In this document: positions 56,977-64,000 of the stretch, piece after piece
How the letters are laid out: every line of letters begins with the position of its first letter
How positions within the stretch are numbered: the first letter of the stretch is position 1
Origin: an uncultured Clostridia bacterium
Lineage (GTDB): Bacteria > Bacillota > Clostridia > Oscillospirales > SIG627
DNA length: 64,000 nt
Reading direction: 5' to 3'
NCBI GenBank assembly: GCA_947589595.1
Contig: CANQBV010000002.1
Coordinates: 1 to 64,000, forward strand
The notes under the pieces: generated by a model
What the model saw: only the letters and a program-made list of their open reading frames with translations
Databases searched by the model: none
What the model was told of the DNA's origin: nothing
Program-made: the position numbers and the translations under genes

Positions 56977-57005
56977 TTGACAAAAAATTCCTGCGGGCGT
57001 ATAAT
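56977..57005 (+). promoter_or_regulatory. Promoter of cysK
   Basis: TTGACA (56977-56982), 17-bp spacer, TATAAT (57000-57005), both full consensus. The 85-nt leader that follows contains GGTAGGGAAGTAGG and CGACCTTCCTG, which could pair, but I recognise no known riboswitch or T-box. Confidence 0.9.
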
Positions 57006-57095
57006 CCTATTAACAGATAAATTTGGTAGGGAAGTAGGTTTTTGAAAACGCCGACCTTCCTGTCCAATCCACAATAGAAAAAGGAGAGAAAAACA

Positions 57096-58028
57096 ATGGC
57101 AAATATCTATACTTCCGCCGATCAATTGGTCGGCAAAACCCCGCTTTTGGAGCTTTCCCACATTGAAAAGGCGCTTGGGCTGAAAGCAAAAATCGTAGCA
57201 AAGCTCGAATATTTCAATCCCGCCGGCTCTGTAAAGGACAGAATTGCCAAGGCGATGATCGACGACGCGGAAAAAAGCGGCAAACTGAAACCCGGTTCCG
57301 TAATCATTGAACCGACCTCCGGCAACACCGGGATCGGCCTGGCTGCGATCGCCGCCGCGAAGGGGTACCGCATTGTGATCGTCATGCCGGAAACCATGTC
57401 CGTGGAGCGCCGCCAGATCATGGCAGCCTACGGCGCGGAATTGGTGCTCACCGAGGGCGCCAAGGGTATGAAGGGCGCAATTGCCAAAGCAGATGAATTG
57501 GCACAGGAGATTCCGAACAGCTTTATCCCCGGGCAGTTTGTCAACCCCGCCAACCCCGCCGCGCACCGCGCGACCACCGGCCCCGAAATTTATGAAGACA
57601 CCGACGGCAAAGTAGATATTTTTGTGGCCGGCGTCGGCACGGGCGGTACCGTCACCGGTGTAGGCGAATACTTGAAATCCAAAAAACCGGGCGTCAAGGT
57701 CGTGGCGGTAGAGCCCTCGGCCAGCGCCGTTCTTTCCACGGGCGTGGGCGGGCCGCACAAGATCCAGGGGATCGGCGCGGGCTTCGTACCGGACGTACTC
57801 AATACCAAAATTTACGATGAAATCATTGCGGTTTCCAATGAAGACGCCTTTGCCACCGGCAAGCTGATCGGCAAGAGCGAGGGCGTTCTGGTTGGCATTT
57901 CCTCCGGCGCAGCTACCTACGCCGCCATTGAACTGGCAAAGAGAAAGGAAAACGAGGGCAAAACCATTGTGGTGCTGCTGCCCGATACCGGCGACCGCTA
58001 CCTTTCCACCCCGCTTTTCCAAGACTGA
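57096..58028 (+). CDS. cysK: Cysteine synthase A
   Basis: PLP enzyme that makes cysteine from O-acetylserine and sulfide. 310 aa; PLP lysine K47 in [22 protein letters not shown] at 73-83, and [13 protein letters not shown]. The C-terminus reads [15 protein letters not shown], as in CysK. Ribosome binding site AAAGGAG. Own promoter and terminator; cysE is not nearby. Confidence 0.97.
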   Translation: MANIYTSADQLVGKTPLLELSHIEKALGLKAKIVAKLEYFNPAGSVKDRIAKAMIDDAEKSGKLKPGSVIIEPTSGNTGIGLAAIAAAKGYRIVIVMPETMSVERRQIMAAYGAELVLTEGAKGMKGAIAKADELAQEIPNSFIPGQFVNPANPAAHRATTGPEIYEDTDGKVDIFVAGVGTGGTVTGVGEYLKSKKPGVKVVAVEPSASAVLSTGVGGPHKIQGIGAGFVPDVLNTKIYDEIIAVSNEDAFATGKLIGKSEGVLVGISSGAATYAAIELAKRKENEGKTIVVLLPDTGDRYLSTPLFQD

Positions 58029-58039
58029 TCGATAAAAAG

Positions 58040-58065
58040 CGGCGACGATACCGTCGCCGTTTTTT
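58040..58065 (+). terminator. Terminator of cysK
   Basis: CGGCGACG / CGTCGCCG, 8-bp GC stem with a 4-nt loop, followed by six T. Confidence 0.85.
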
Positions 58066-58075
58066 ATGCCTTCTC

Positions 58076-58105
58076 TTGATTTTCCCGCAGAGGTTGATGT
58101 ATAAT
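58076..58105 (+). promoter_or_regulatory. Promoter of the metF-metH operon
   Basis: TTGATT (58076-58081), 18-bp spacer, TATAAT (58100-58105). The leader is only about 25 nt, too short for a SAM riboswitch. Confidence 0.8.
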
Positions 58106-58135
58106 ATGGAAAACAAAATAGCAGGTGTAAGAAAA

Positions 58136-59011
58136 ATGAAACTGACTGAAATTTTTAAGCAGAAAAAGCTTTGCCTTTCCTTCGAGGTCTTTCCGCCGAA
58201 AACCGATTCCGTTTTCGATACGGTAAAAACCGCTACGGAGGAAATTGCCCGGCTGCGCCCCTCTTTTGTGAGCGTGACCTACGGCGCCGGCGGCGGCACG
58301 AGCCGTTATACGCTGGAGATCGCCAAAAATATCAACGAGAAATACGGGGTTCCTACCTTAGCGCACCTGACCTGCATTTCCTCCACCCGCGAAACCGTGC
58401 GGGAACGGATCCGGGCCATGCAGGAAGCAGGGATCGAAAACGTCATGGCGCTGCGCGGCGATTTGACGCCGGCGCTGGAAAGCAGCGACCGCAGCACATG
58501 GGCGTACCGGCACGCGGTGGATCTGATAGCGGATATCAAAGAAAGCGGCGCTGATTTCTGCATCGGCGGCGCCTGCTACCCGGAAGTGCACCCCGAAAGT
58601 TCGAACCAGGCGGAGGATATCCGCCATTTAAAGGAAAAGGTGGACGCGGGCTGCGAATTTCTGACCACGCAAATGTTTTTCGATAACAATCTGCTGTACA
58701 ATTTCCTGTATAAGATCCGCGAAGCGGGGATCACCGTACCGATCATTCCGGGCGTTATGCCCATCACCAATGCCAATCAGGTCAAACGCGCGATCGCCCT
58801 TTCCGGCTCGTTTATGCCGCAGCGCTTCAAAAGCCTGGTAGATAAATTCGGCTCCTCCCCCGACGCGATGAAACAGGCGGGCATCGCCTACGCCACCGAT
58901 CAGATCATCGATCTGTACGCCAACGGGATCCAAAACGTGCACGTCTATTCCATGAACAAGCCCGACGTGGCGGAAAAGATCCAGGCCAATCTTTCGGATA
59001 TTTTAGTATGA
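58136..59011 (+). CDS. metF: Methylenetetrahydrofolate reductase
   Basis: Reduces 5,10-methylene-THF to 5-methyl-THF, the methyl donor for MetH. 291 aa TIM-barrel flavoprotein with LSFEVFPPKTD, FVSVTYGAGG, LTCISSTRE, the MALRGD strand and ITVPIIPGVMPI. The ATG at 58136 lies downstream of AGGTG. Overlaps the next gene by four nt (ATGA). Confidence 0.96.
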   Translation: MKLTEIFKQKKLCLSFEVFPPKTDSVFDTVKTATEEIARLRPSFVSVTYGAGGGTSRYTLEIAKNINEKYGVPTLAHLTCISSTRETVRERIRAMQEAGIENVMALRGDLTPALESSDRSTWAYRHAVDLIADIKESGADFCIGGACYPEVHPESSNQAEDIRHLKEKVDAGCEFLTTQMFFDNNLLYNFLYKIREAGITVPIIPGVMPITNANQVKRAIALSGSFMPQRFKSLVDKFGSSPDAMKQAGIAYATDQIIDLYANGIQNVHVYSMNKPDVAEKIQANLSDILV

Positions 59012-59637
59012 TCGCGGAAAACACCGTTTTCACTCGAACATTTTCCGAAATTCCCGTTTCGAAAAAAGAGATCCTGCGCTATGCCGGCGCCGGTTCCATC
59101 ACCCCGGAGATCACACTTCTTTTAGACGAATGTCTGAAAGCCTCTCAGGGGTGTTTTTCCTATCAGGTTTGCTACCGCCTTTTTCCGCTTACCTTTGGGG
59201 AAACGCTGGATCTCGGCTTTGCCGAAACCTCATCGCGATCCTTGCGGAAAAATTTGCAGGGGTGCGACAAAATTCTTCTGTTCGCCGCTACGGTCGGGCT
59301 GGGGATCGACCGCCTGATCGCCCGCTACTCCACGCTCTCCCCCGCCAAAGCGCTGCTTTTTCAGGCGATCGGCGCGGAGCGGATTGAAAGTCTGTGCGAT
59401 ATTTTCTGTGCAGATTTCGAAAAAGAGCTGGCCTCGGAGGGCCGCTTTGCAAAGCCCCGGTTCAGCCCCGGCTACGGCGACCTGCCGCTTTCTTTGCAGC
59501 GCAATATTTTCCGCGCGCTGGAGCCGCCGCGCCGGATCGGCGTCAGCCTGAACGAAAGCCTTCTTATGACGCCGTCCAAATCCGTCACGGCGATCATCGG
59601 CATCGCCACGAAAGGAGCCGCGCATGAACATTCTTGA
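59008..59637 (+). CDS. Stand-alone MetH activation-domain protein
   Basis: 209-aa homologue of the C-terminal activation domain of cobalamin-dependent methionine synthase, which supports reductive methylation of cob(II)alamin with SAM. Visible marks: FSPGYGDLPLSLQRNIF, the RIGVSLNESLLMTPSKSVTA end and GLGIDRLIARYS. In most bacteria this domain is fused to MetH; here it is a separate gene just before a MetH that lacks it. Overlaps metF by 4 nt and metH by 14 nt. Confidence 0.88.
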   Translation: MIAENTVFTRTFSEIPVSKKEILRYAGAGSITPEITLLLDECLKASQGCFSYQVCYRLFPLTFGETLDLGFAETSSRSLRKNLQGCDKILLFAATVGLGIDRLIARYSTLSPAKALLFQAIGAERIESLCDIFCADFEKELASEGRFAKPRFSPGYGDLPLSLQRNIFRALEPPRRIGVSLNESLLMTPSKSVTAIIGIATKGAAHEHS

Positions 59638-62050
59638 GTATTTGAAAGACCATCTGATGCTGCTGGACGGCGGCATGGGCACGCTTTTGCAGGCCAGAGG
59701 GCTCGAAGCCGGCGAGCTGCCCGAGCGCTGGAACCTTTCCCACCCGATTGATATCTGTGAAATTCACCGCGCGTATTTTGACGCCGGCAGCCAGATTGTA
59801 ATGACCAATACCTTCGGCGCGAACTCCCTGAGATTTTCCGCGGATGAACTGGAAAGCATCATCGCCGCCGCCGTGCAAAACGCCCGGAAAGCCCAAGCGG
59901 AAAGCACCCGTCCCGGCGAAAAATGGGTGGCGCTGGATATCGGCCCCACGGGCAAAATGCTGGCGCCATACGGCGATTTTGAATTTGAAGAAGCCGTTTC
60001 GACGTTTGCCGAAACCGTACGGATCGGCGCAAGATGCGGTGTGGATCTGATCTTCATTGAAACCATGAACGACAGTTTTGAAACCAAAGCGGCGCTTTTG
60101 GCGGCAAAGGAAAATTCTTCCTTACCCGTCTTCGTTTCCAACGCCTACGGCGAGGACGGCAAGCTCATGACCGGCGCCGACCCCGAAGCCATGGTCGCGC
60201 TTTTAGAGGGCATGGGCGCCGACGCGATCGGCGTGAACTGTTCTTTCGGACCGAAAACGCTTGCGCCCGTAGTAGAAAAGTATTTGCAGACTGCCTCCGT
60301 ACCCGTATTCTTTAAGCCCAACGCCGGGCTGCCGAAAGCCGTGAACGGCAAAACGGTGTACGACGTTTCGCCGGAGGAATTTGCCGAGGATGTAACGGCG
60401 CTCATCCGCAAAGGCGTGCGGCTTGCCGGCGGTTGCTGCGGCACGACCCCGGCGTACCTTGCCGCCTTAGCGGAAAAGAGCGCCGACGTCGTCCCGCCCG
60501 TTTTGGAAGAAAAGGCTTTCCCCTGCGTTTCCTCTTACACGCACGCGGTGCGCTTTGAAAAAAAGGCGGTGCTGATCGGCGAACGCATCAATCCCACCGG
60601 AAAAAAACGCCTGAAGGAAGCTCTGCGCGCCGGCGATATGGCCTACGTTTTGCAGGAGGGCCTTGCCCAGCAGGAAAAGGGCGTGGATCTTTTAGACGTC
60701 AACGTCGGGCTGCCCGAAATCTGCGAGCCCGAAATGCTGCGCCGCGCCGTATTTGAACTGCAGGCCGTGATCGACCTGCCCCTGCAGATCGACACCGCCG
60801 ATATCGACGCAATGGAAGCGGCGCTGCGGATCTACAACGGCAAAGCGATGGTCAATTCCGTTAACGGTAAAAAAGAAAGTATGGACGCCGTTTTCCCGCT
60901 GGTGAAAAAATACGGGGGCTTAGTTGTAGCGCTGACCCTGGACGAAAACGGCATTCCGGAAACGGCGGAGGGGCGGCTGGCAATTGCCGAAAAAATCCTT
61001 CATGAGGCGTCCCGCTACGGACTGAAAGCCAAGGATTTGATCTTCGATCCGCTGGCGATGGCGATCAGCGCCGATCCGAACGCCGCCGGAGAAACTCTGC
61101 GCGCGGTGAAGCTGATCCGCGAACAACTGGGCTGCAAAACCTCGCTGGGCGTTTCCAACGTCTCGTTCGGGCTGCCCCAGCGCGATGCGATCAGCAGCGC
61201 CTTTTTCACGCTGGCCTTGGAAAACGGACTGGACGCCGCCATCATAAATCCCAATTCCGTGGAGATGAACAAAGCTTACCGCGCCTTTTACGCCCTGCGC
61301 GGGCAGGATGAAAATTTTGCCGATTACATTGCTTTTGCCGAAAGCATGCCGACCGTGAACGCGGGGAGCGCGCCCGCTCCCGCCGCGGCCTTGAAGAGCG
61401 ACGAAGAAAACCGCTCCGCTTTGCAGAGAGCCATTATGAAAGGATTGAAGGACCTGGCGTCTGCCACGGCAGAGGAACTGCTTCTCCACACCGCGCCGCT
61501 TACTTTGGTGCAGGAGGAAATCATCCCGGCGCTGAACACGGTTGGAAAAGGCTTTGAGGAAAAAACGATCTATCTGCCTCAGCTTCTGATGAGTGCGGAA
61601 GCGGCGAAGGCGGCTTTTGAAGCGGTCAAAAAAGCGCTGTCCGGCGGGACGAGCGCCAGCCGCTGCCCGTTCGTTTTGGCTACGGTCAAGGGCGATATCC
61701 ACGATATCGGGAAAAATATTGTCAAACTGCTTTTGGAAAATTACGGCTTTGCCGTGACGGACCTCGGACGGGACGTTGCCCCGGAAAAGATCGTGGAAGC
61801 GACGGTAGCGCTGCACGCGCCGGTCGTGGGCTTAAGCGCCCTGATGACGACGACCGTGGCCGCCATGGAAGAAACCATTGTGCAGCTGCGGAAAGCCGCG
61901 CCCTGGTGCAAGATTGTAGTCGGCGGCGCGGTACTGAACCGGGAATACGCCGATGCAATCGGCGCCGATTTCTGGTCGCGCGACGCCATGGAAACCGTGC
62001 GGTATGCAGAAATGATCGAAAAAAACCTTTCGGAGAACCCAACATGCTGA
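59624..62050 (+). CDS. metH: Cobalamin-dependent methionine synthase lacking the activation domain
   Basis: Transfers methyl from methyl-THF to homocysteine. 808 aa: homocysteine-binding barrel (1-285; zinc ligands in GVNCSFGP and GGCCGTTP), pterin-binding barrel (about 310-580; ERINPTGKKRLKEAL), cap (about 590-675) and B12-binding Rossmann domain (about 680-805) with the axial-ligand motif DIHDIGKNI and GLSALMTTT. It ends without the SAM-binding activation domain, which the preceding gene supplies. AAAGGAG is well placed. Overlaps tcdA by 7 nt. Confidence 0.97.
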   Translation: MNILEYLKDHLMLLDGGMGTLLQARGLEAGELPERWNLSHPIDICEIHRAYFDAGSQIVMTNTFGANSLRFSADELESIIAAAVQNARKAQAESTRPGEKWVALDIGPTGKMLAPYGDFEFEEAVSTFAETVRIGARCGVDLIFIETMNDSFETKAALLAAKENSSLPVFVSNAYGEDGKLMTGADPEAMVALLEGMGADAIGVNCSFGPKTLAPVVEKYLQTASVPVFFKPNAGLPKAVNGKTVYDVSPEEFAEDVTALIRKGVRLAGGCCGTTPAYLAALAEKSADVVPPVLEEKAFPCVSSYTHAVRFEKKAVLIGERINPTGKKRLKEALRAGDMAYVLQEGLAQQEKGVDLLDVNVGLPEICEPEMLRRAVFELQAVIDLPLQIDTADIDAMEAALRIYNGKAMVNSVNGKKESMDAVFPLVKKYGGLVVALTLDENGIPETAEGRLAIAEKILHEASRYGLKAKDLIFDPLAMAISADPNAAGETLRAVKLIREQLGCKTSLGVSNVSFGLPQRDAISSAFFTLALENGLDAAIINPNSVEMNKAYRAFYALRGQDENFADYIAFAESMPTVNAGSAPAPAAALKSDEENRSALQRAIMKGLKDLASATAEELLLHTAPLTLVQEEIIPALNTVGKGFEEKTIYLPQLLMSAEAAKAAFEAVKKALSGGTSASRCPFVLATVKGDIHDIGKNIVKLLLENYGFAVTDLGRDVAPEKIVEATVALHAPVVGLSALMTTTVAAMEETIVQLRKAAPWCKIVVGGAVLNREYADAIGADFWSRDAMETVRYAEMIEKNLSENPTC

Positions 62051-62814
62051 ATCAATTTTCAAGAACCCGGCTGCTTTTCGGCCGGGAGGCAATGGAAAAG
62101 CTTGCCGCCTCTCGCGTTGCGGTTTTCGGCATCGGCGGCGTGGGCGGCTATGCGGTGGAAGCGCTGGCCAGATCCGGCGTGGGCGCGCTTGATTTGGTGG
62201 ACGACGACCGGGTCTGCCTGACGAACCTGAACCGTCAACTGCACGCCACCCGCAAAACCGTCGGCCAATACAAGGTGGAAGCAGCAAAGGAGCGCATTCT
62301 GGAGATCAACCCCGATTGCCGGGTCATGACCCACCAGACTTTTTTCATGCCCGATACGGCGGATGGATTCGACTTTACGCAGTACGACTATGTGATCGAC
62401 GCGATCGACACGGTTACGGGAAAGCTTGCCCTGGTTACCAAAGCGCAGGAAGCCGGCACGCCGATTATCTGCGCCATGGGAGCGGGCAATAAGGTGGATC
62501 CCACCGCCTTTGAGGTGGCGGATATTCACAAGACCTCCATGGATCCGCTGGCGCGCGTGATGCGGCAGGAATGCCGCAAGCGCGGCATCCGTCATTTGAA
62601 GGTGGTGTATTCCAGGGAAAAGCCCCTTCGTCCGTTGGAGGATATGAGTATCAGCTGCCGTCAGCACTGCATCTGCCCGCCCGGTACAACGCGCAAATGC
62701 ACCGAGCGACGCGATATTCCCGGCTCCAACGCCTTCGTTCCCTCCGTGGTCGGGCTGATCCTCGCCGGCGAGGTCATCAAGGATCTCATCGGTTACCAAG
62801 CCCCGAAGGAGTAA
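62044..62814 (+). CDS. tcdA: tRNA threonylcarbamoyladenosine dehydratase (TcdA/CsdL, YrvM)
   Basis: E1/ThiF-like enzyme that cyclises t6A37 to ct6A in tRNAs reading ANN codons. 256 aa: FSRTRLLFGREAMEKLAASR, the nucleotide-binding GIGGVGGYAVE, DDDRVCLTNLNRQLHA, IDAIDTV, MGAGNKVDP and a Cys-rich end (CRQHCICPPGTTRKC). The ATG at 62044 with GGAG upstream overlaps the metH stop by 7 nt, an odd but clear operon link. ThiF-like sulfur-transfer roles are less likely given the family marks. Confidence 0.93.
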   Translation: MLNQFSRTRLLFGREAMEKLAASRVAVFGIGGVGGYAVEALARSGVGALDLVDDDRVCLTNLNRQLHATRKTVGQYKVEAAKERILEINPDCRVMTHQTFFMPDTADGFDFTQYDYVIDAIDTVTGKLALVTKAQEAGTPIICAMGAGNKVDPTAFEVADIHKTSMDPLARVMRQECRKRGIRHLKVVYSREKPLRPLEDMSISCRQHCICPPGTTRKCTERRDIPGSNAFVPSVVGLILAGEVIKDLIGYQAPKE

Positions 62815-62880
62815 ATTTGCGGGACTCTGTCCCGCACCCTGCTTCGGAAGCTTTTTAAAAAATTCCCGAAAAACCCTTAA
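62815..62880. repeat. Gene-end GC-rich repeat
   Basis: GCGGGACTCTGTCCCGCACC followed by CTGCTTCGGAAGCTTTTT. GCGGGAC..GTCCCGC is a small hairpin. Same block order as at 52072-52130 and 37326-37420. Confidence 0.6.
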
Positions 62881-62970
62881 AAATTTTCAACCGGAAACAT
62901 CTTTTTTGCTCTCAGACTTCTCCTCGGTTGCCGAAGCGCCGGTGAGCCTTTTCCCGAAGCTTCGGACGAA

Positions 62971-63000
62971 AAAAGGGCTTGTTGCAAAACAAGCCCTTTT
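62971..63000. terminator. Terminator between tcdA and the ClpC-type gene
   Basis: AAAAGGGCTTGTT / AACAAGCCCTTTT, 13-bp stem, 4-nt loop, T-rich on both strands. Serves the convergent genes. Confidence 0.85.
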
Positions 63001-63027
63001 CTTTTGGTCTGAAAAGTTTTGAAGCTT

Positions 63028-63057
63028 TTCAAGGGACTTTTTTAAAAGTCCCTTGAA
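63028..63057. repeat. Hairpin repeat next to clpC end
   Basis: TTCAAGGGACTTTT / AAAAGTCCCTTGAA, 14-bp stem with TT loop, followed by GGGGATTGGGGTGGAACCCC. Layout resembles the hairpin repeats at 18156 and 18493. Confidence 0.6.
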
Positions 63058-63083
63058 CGGGGATTGGGGTGGAACCCCAAAAA

Positions 63084-64000
63084 CTACGCCTTTTCGTAAC
63101 GGATCGTATCGCCCTCGCCGAGAACGGCGCGGATCGTATCGCCGCTTTGCACCTCGCCGGAAAGAATGGCTTCGGAAAGCGTATCCTCCACGCTGCGCTG
63201 GATCGCGCGGCGTAGCGGACGCGCGCCGTAAACCATGTCAAAGCCGATCCCGGCAAGGTATTCGGTCACCTTTTCGTCAAAGGTGATCTCGATTCCGTTA
63301 TCGCGGATGCGAGCGGCAATTTCCGAAAGCATTTTTTTCGTGATCGAAAAGATCACTTCCTGTGACAGCCGATGGAAAACAATGATCTCGTCCAAACGGT
63401 TCAGAAATTCCGGCCGGAAGGTTTCCTTCAAAGCACGATGAATTTTTTCTTCGTCGTCGGCGTCCTGTGCGGCAGGCGCCGCATCGCCGGCGGCAAAGCC
63501 CATGGATTTTTTCACCGCAAGGTTCGAGGCGCCGCAGTTGGAGGTCATAATAATCACTGTGTTTTTGAAATCTACCTTTCTGCCGTGGGAATCGGTGAGA
63601 ATGCCGTCCTCCAAAATCTGCAGCAGGATATTAAATACGTCCGGGTGCGCCTTTTCAATTTCGTCAAAGAGGACGACCGAATAGGGATTGCGGCGGATTT
63701 TTTCCGTCAATTGCCCGCCGTCGTCAAAGCCCACGTAGCCGGGCGGCGAGCCGATGAGTTTGGAAACGGAATGCTTCTCCATGAATTCCGACATATCCAG
63801 CCGCACCATTTTGCTTTCCGAGCCGAACATCACCTCTGCCAGCGCACGGCACAGCTCCGTCTTGCCCACACCCGTCGGGCCGGTAAAGAGAAAGCTGCCG
63901 GCGGGGCGCTTGGGGTCTTTCAAGCCCGTGCGGCTGCGGCGAATGGCGCGTGCCACGGCGGAGATCGCACTGTCCTGACCGATCACACGTTTTTTGAGAA
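63084..64000 (-). CDS. clpC: ClpC-type AAA+ protease ATPase, C-terminal part (cut by the window edge)
   Basis: Hsp100 unfoldase that feeds proteins to ClpP. The visible 304 residues start LKKRVIGQD and cover the second AAA+ domain: Walker A GPTGVGKT, DMSEFMEKHSVSKLIGSPPG, Walker B VVLFDEIEKAH, sensor 1 IIMTSNCGA, Arg finger region FRPEFLNRLDEII and sensor 2 GARPLRRAIQ. Short end (DTIRYEKA) fits ClpC/ClpA more than ClpB; the N-terminal domains that would settle it are outside. A small extra loop (AAGDAAPAAQDADDEEK) follows sensor 1. Confidence 0.88.
   Translation of the reverse strand, partial: LKKRVIGQDSAISAVARAIRRSRTGLKDPKRPAGSFLFTGPTGVGKTELCRALAEVMFGSESKMVRLDMSEFMEKHSVSKLIGSPPGYVGFDDGGQLTEKIRRNPYSVVLFDEIEKAHPDVFNILLQILEDGILTDSHGRKVDFKNTVIIMTSNCGASNLAVKKSMGFAAGDAAPAAQDADDEEKIHRALKETFRPEFLNRLDEIIVFHRLSQEVIFSITKKMLSEIAARIRDNGIEITFDEKVTEYLAGIGFDMVYGARPLRRAIQRSVEDTLSEAILSGEVQSGDTIRAVLGEGDTIRYEKA

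Noticed and set aside
57006-57095. T-box or SAM riboswitch in the cysK leader
   Set aside because: The leader is too short and lacks the conserved T-box or S-box sequences; only a weak hairpin is possible.

Overview
The window looks like the core chromosome of a spore-forming Clostridia member, probably an uncultured gut Oscillospirales- or Christensenellales-like lineage. The evidence is a SpoVT sporulation regulator, zinc-type ribosomal proteins (S14 type Z, S4 with CxxC pairs), strong AAGGAGG ribosome binding sites, sigma-A promoters with 16-18 bp spacers, an FMN riboswitch ahead of a RibU-type transporter, MetH with a separate activation protein, and GC-rich hairpin repeats at gene ends of the kind common in gut Clostridia. 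The lineage is inferred; no rRNA, tRNA or CRISPR array was seen.

Layout. 1-3740: broken tail of a type I restriction specificity subunit and an intact HsdR (+). 4142-9368: spoVT (+), a convergent G5/M23 cell-wall peptidase (-), a divergent RlmA-like protein that has lost its SAM-binding loop (+), a PrsA-like lipoprotein (+) and a small secreted protein with an APPTG sorting signal (+). 9446-11261: class B sortase and an LCP cell-wall ligase (+). 11374-14116: unknown membrane protein, then pgk-tpiA (-). 14212-18030: TetR regulator, ABC ATPase and two ABC-2 permeases in one overlapping operon (-). 18031-18689: repeat-rich spacer. 18690-34139: the S10-spc-alpha ribosomal operon from rpsJ to rplQ (-), including secY, adk, map, infA, rpmJ and rpoA, behind one strong promoter and a 250-nt leader with a possible 30-codon peptide. 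34579-38088: small membrane protein (+), then ylxM-ffh-rpsP-khpA (-) and FMN-riboswitch-controlled ribU (-). 38354-50230: rpoB-rpoC and rpsL-rpsG-fusA-tuf (-). 50656-55544: MATE exporter (+) facing a methyltransferase-like/ABC exporter operon (-). 55696-62814 (+): UDP-sugar pyrophosphorylase, cysK, then metF / MetH-activation protein / metH / tcdA with overlapping ends. 63084-64000: 3' part of a ClpC-type ATPase (-).

How the genes fit together. Most of the window is growth machinery: ribosome, RNA polymerase, SRP and Sec translocon. Around it sit glycolysis (pgk-tpiA), sulfur and one-carbon metabolism (cysK, metF, metH) and a small envelope module in which a sortase B is preceded by its likely substrate.

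Points most worth a second look: an arginine at the streptomycin-site lysine of S12; IF-1 apparently starting at CTG or ATT; a terminator inside the last codons of the M23 peptidase; an inverted repeat covering the spoVT ribosome binding site; the degenerate RlmA; the sortase/APPTG pair; and the S10 leader peptide. I found no clearly new multi-gene defence or metabolic system.
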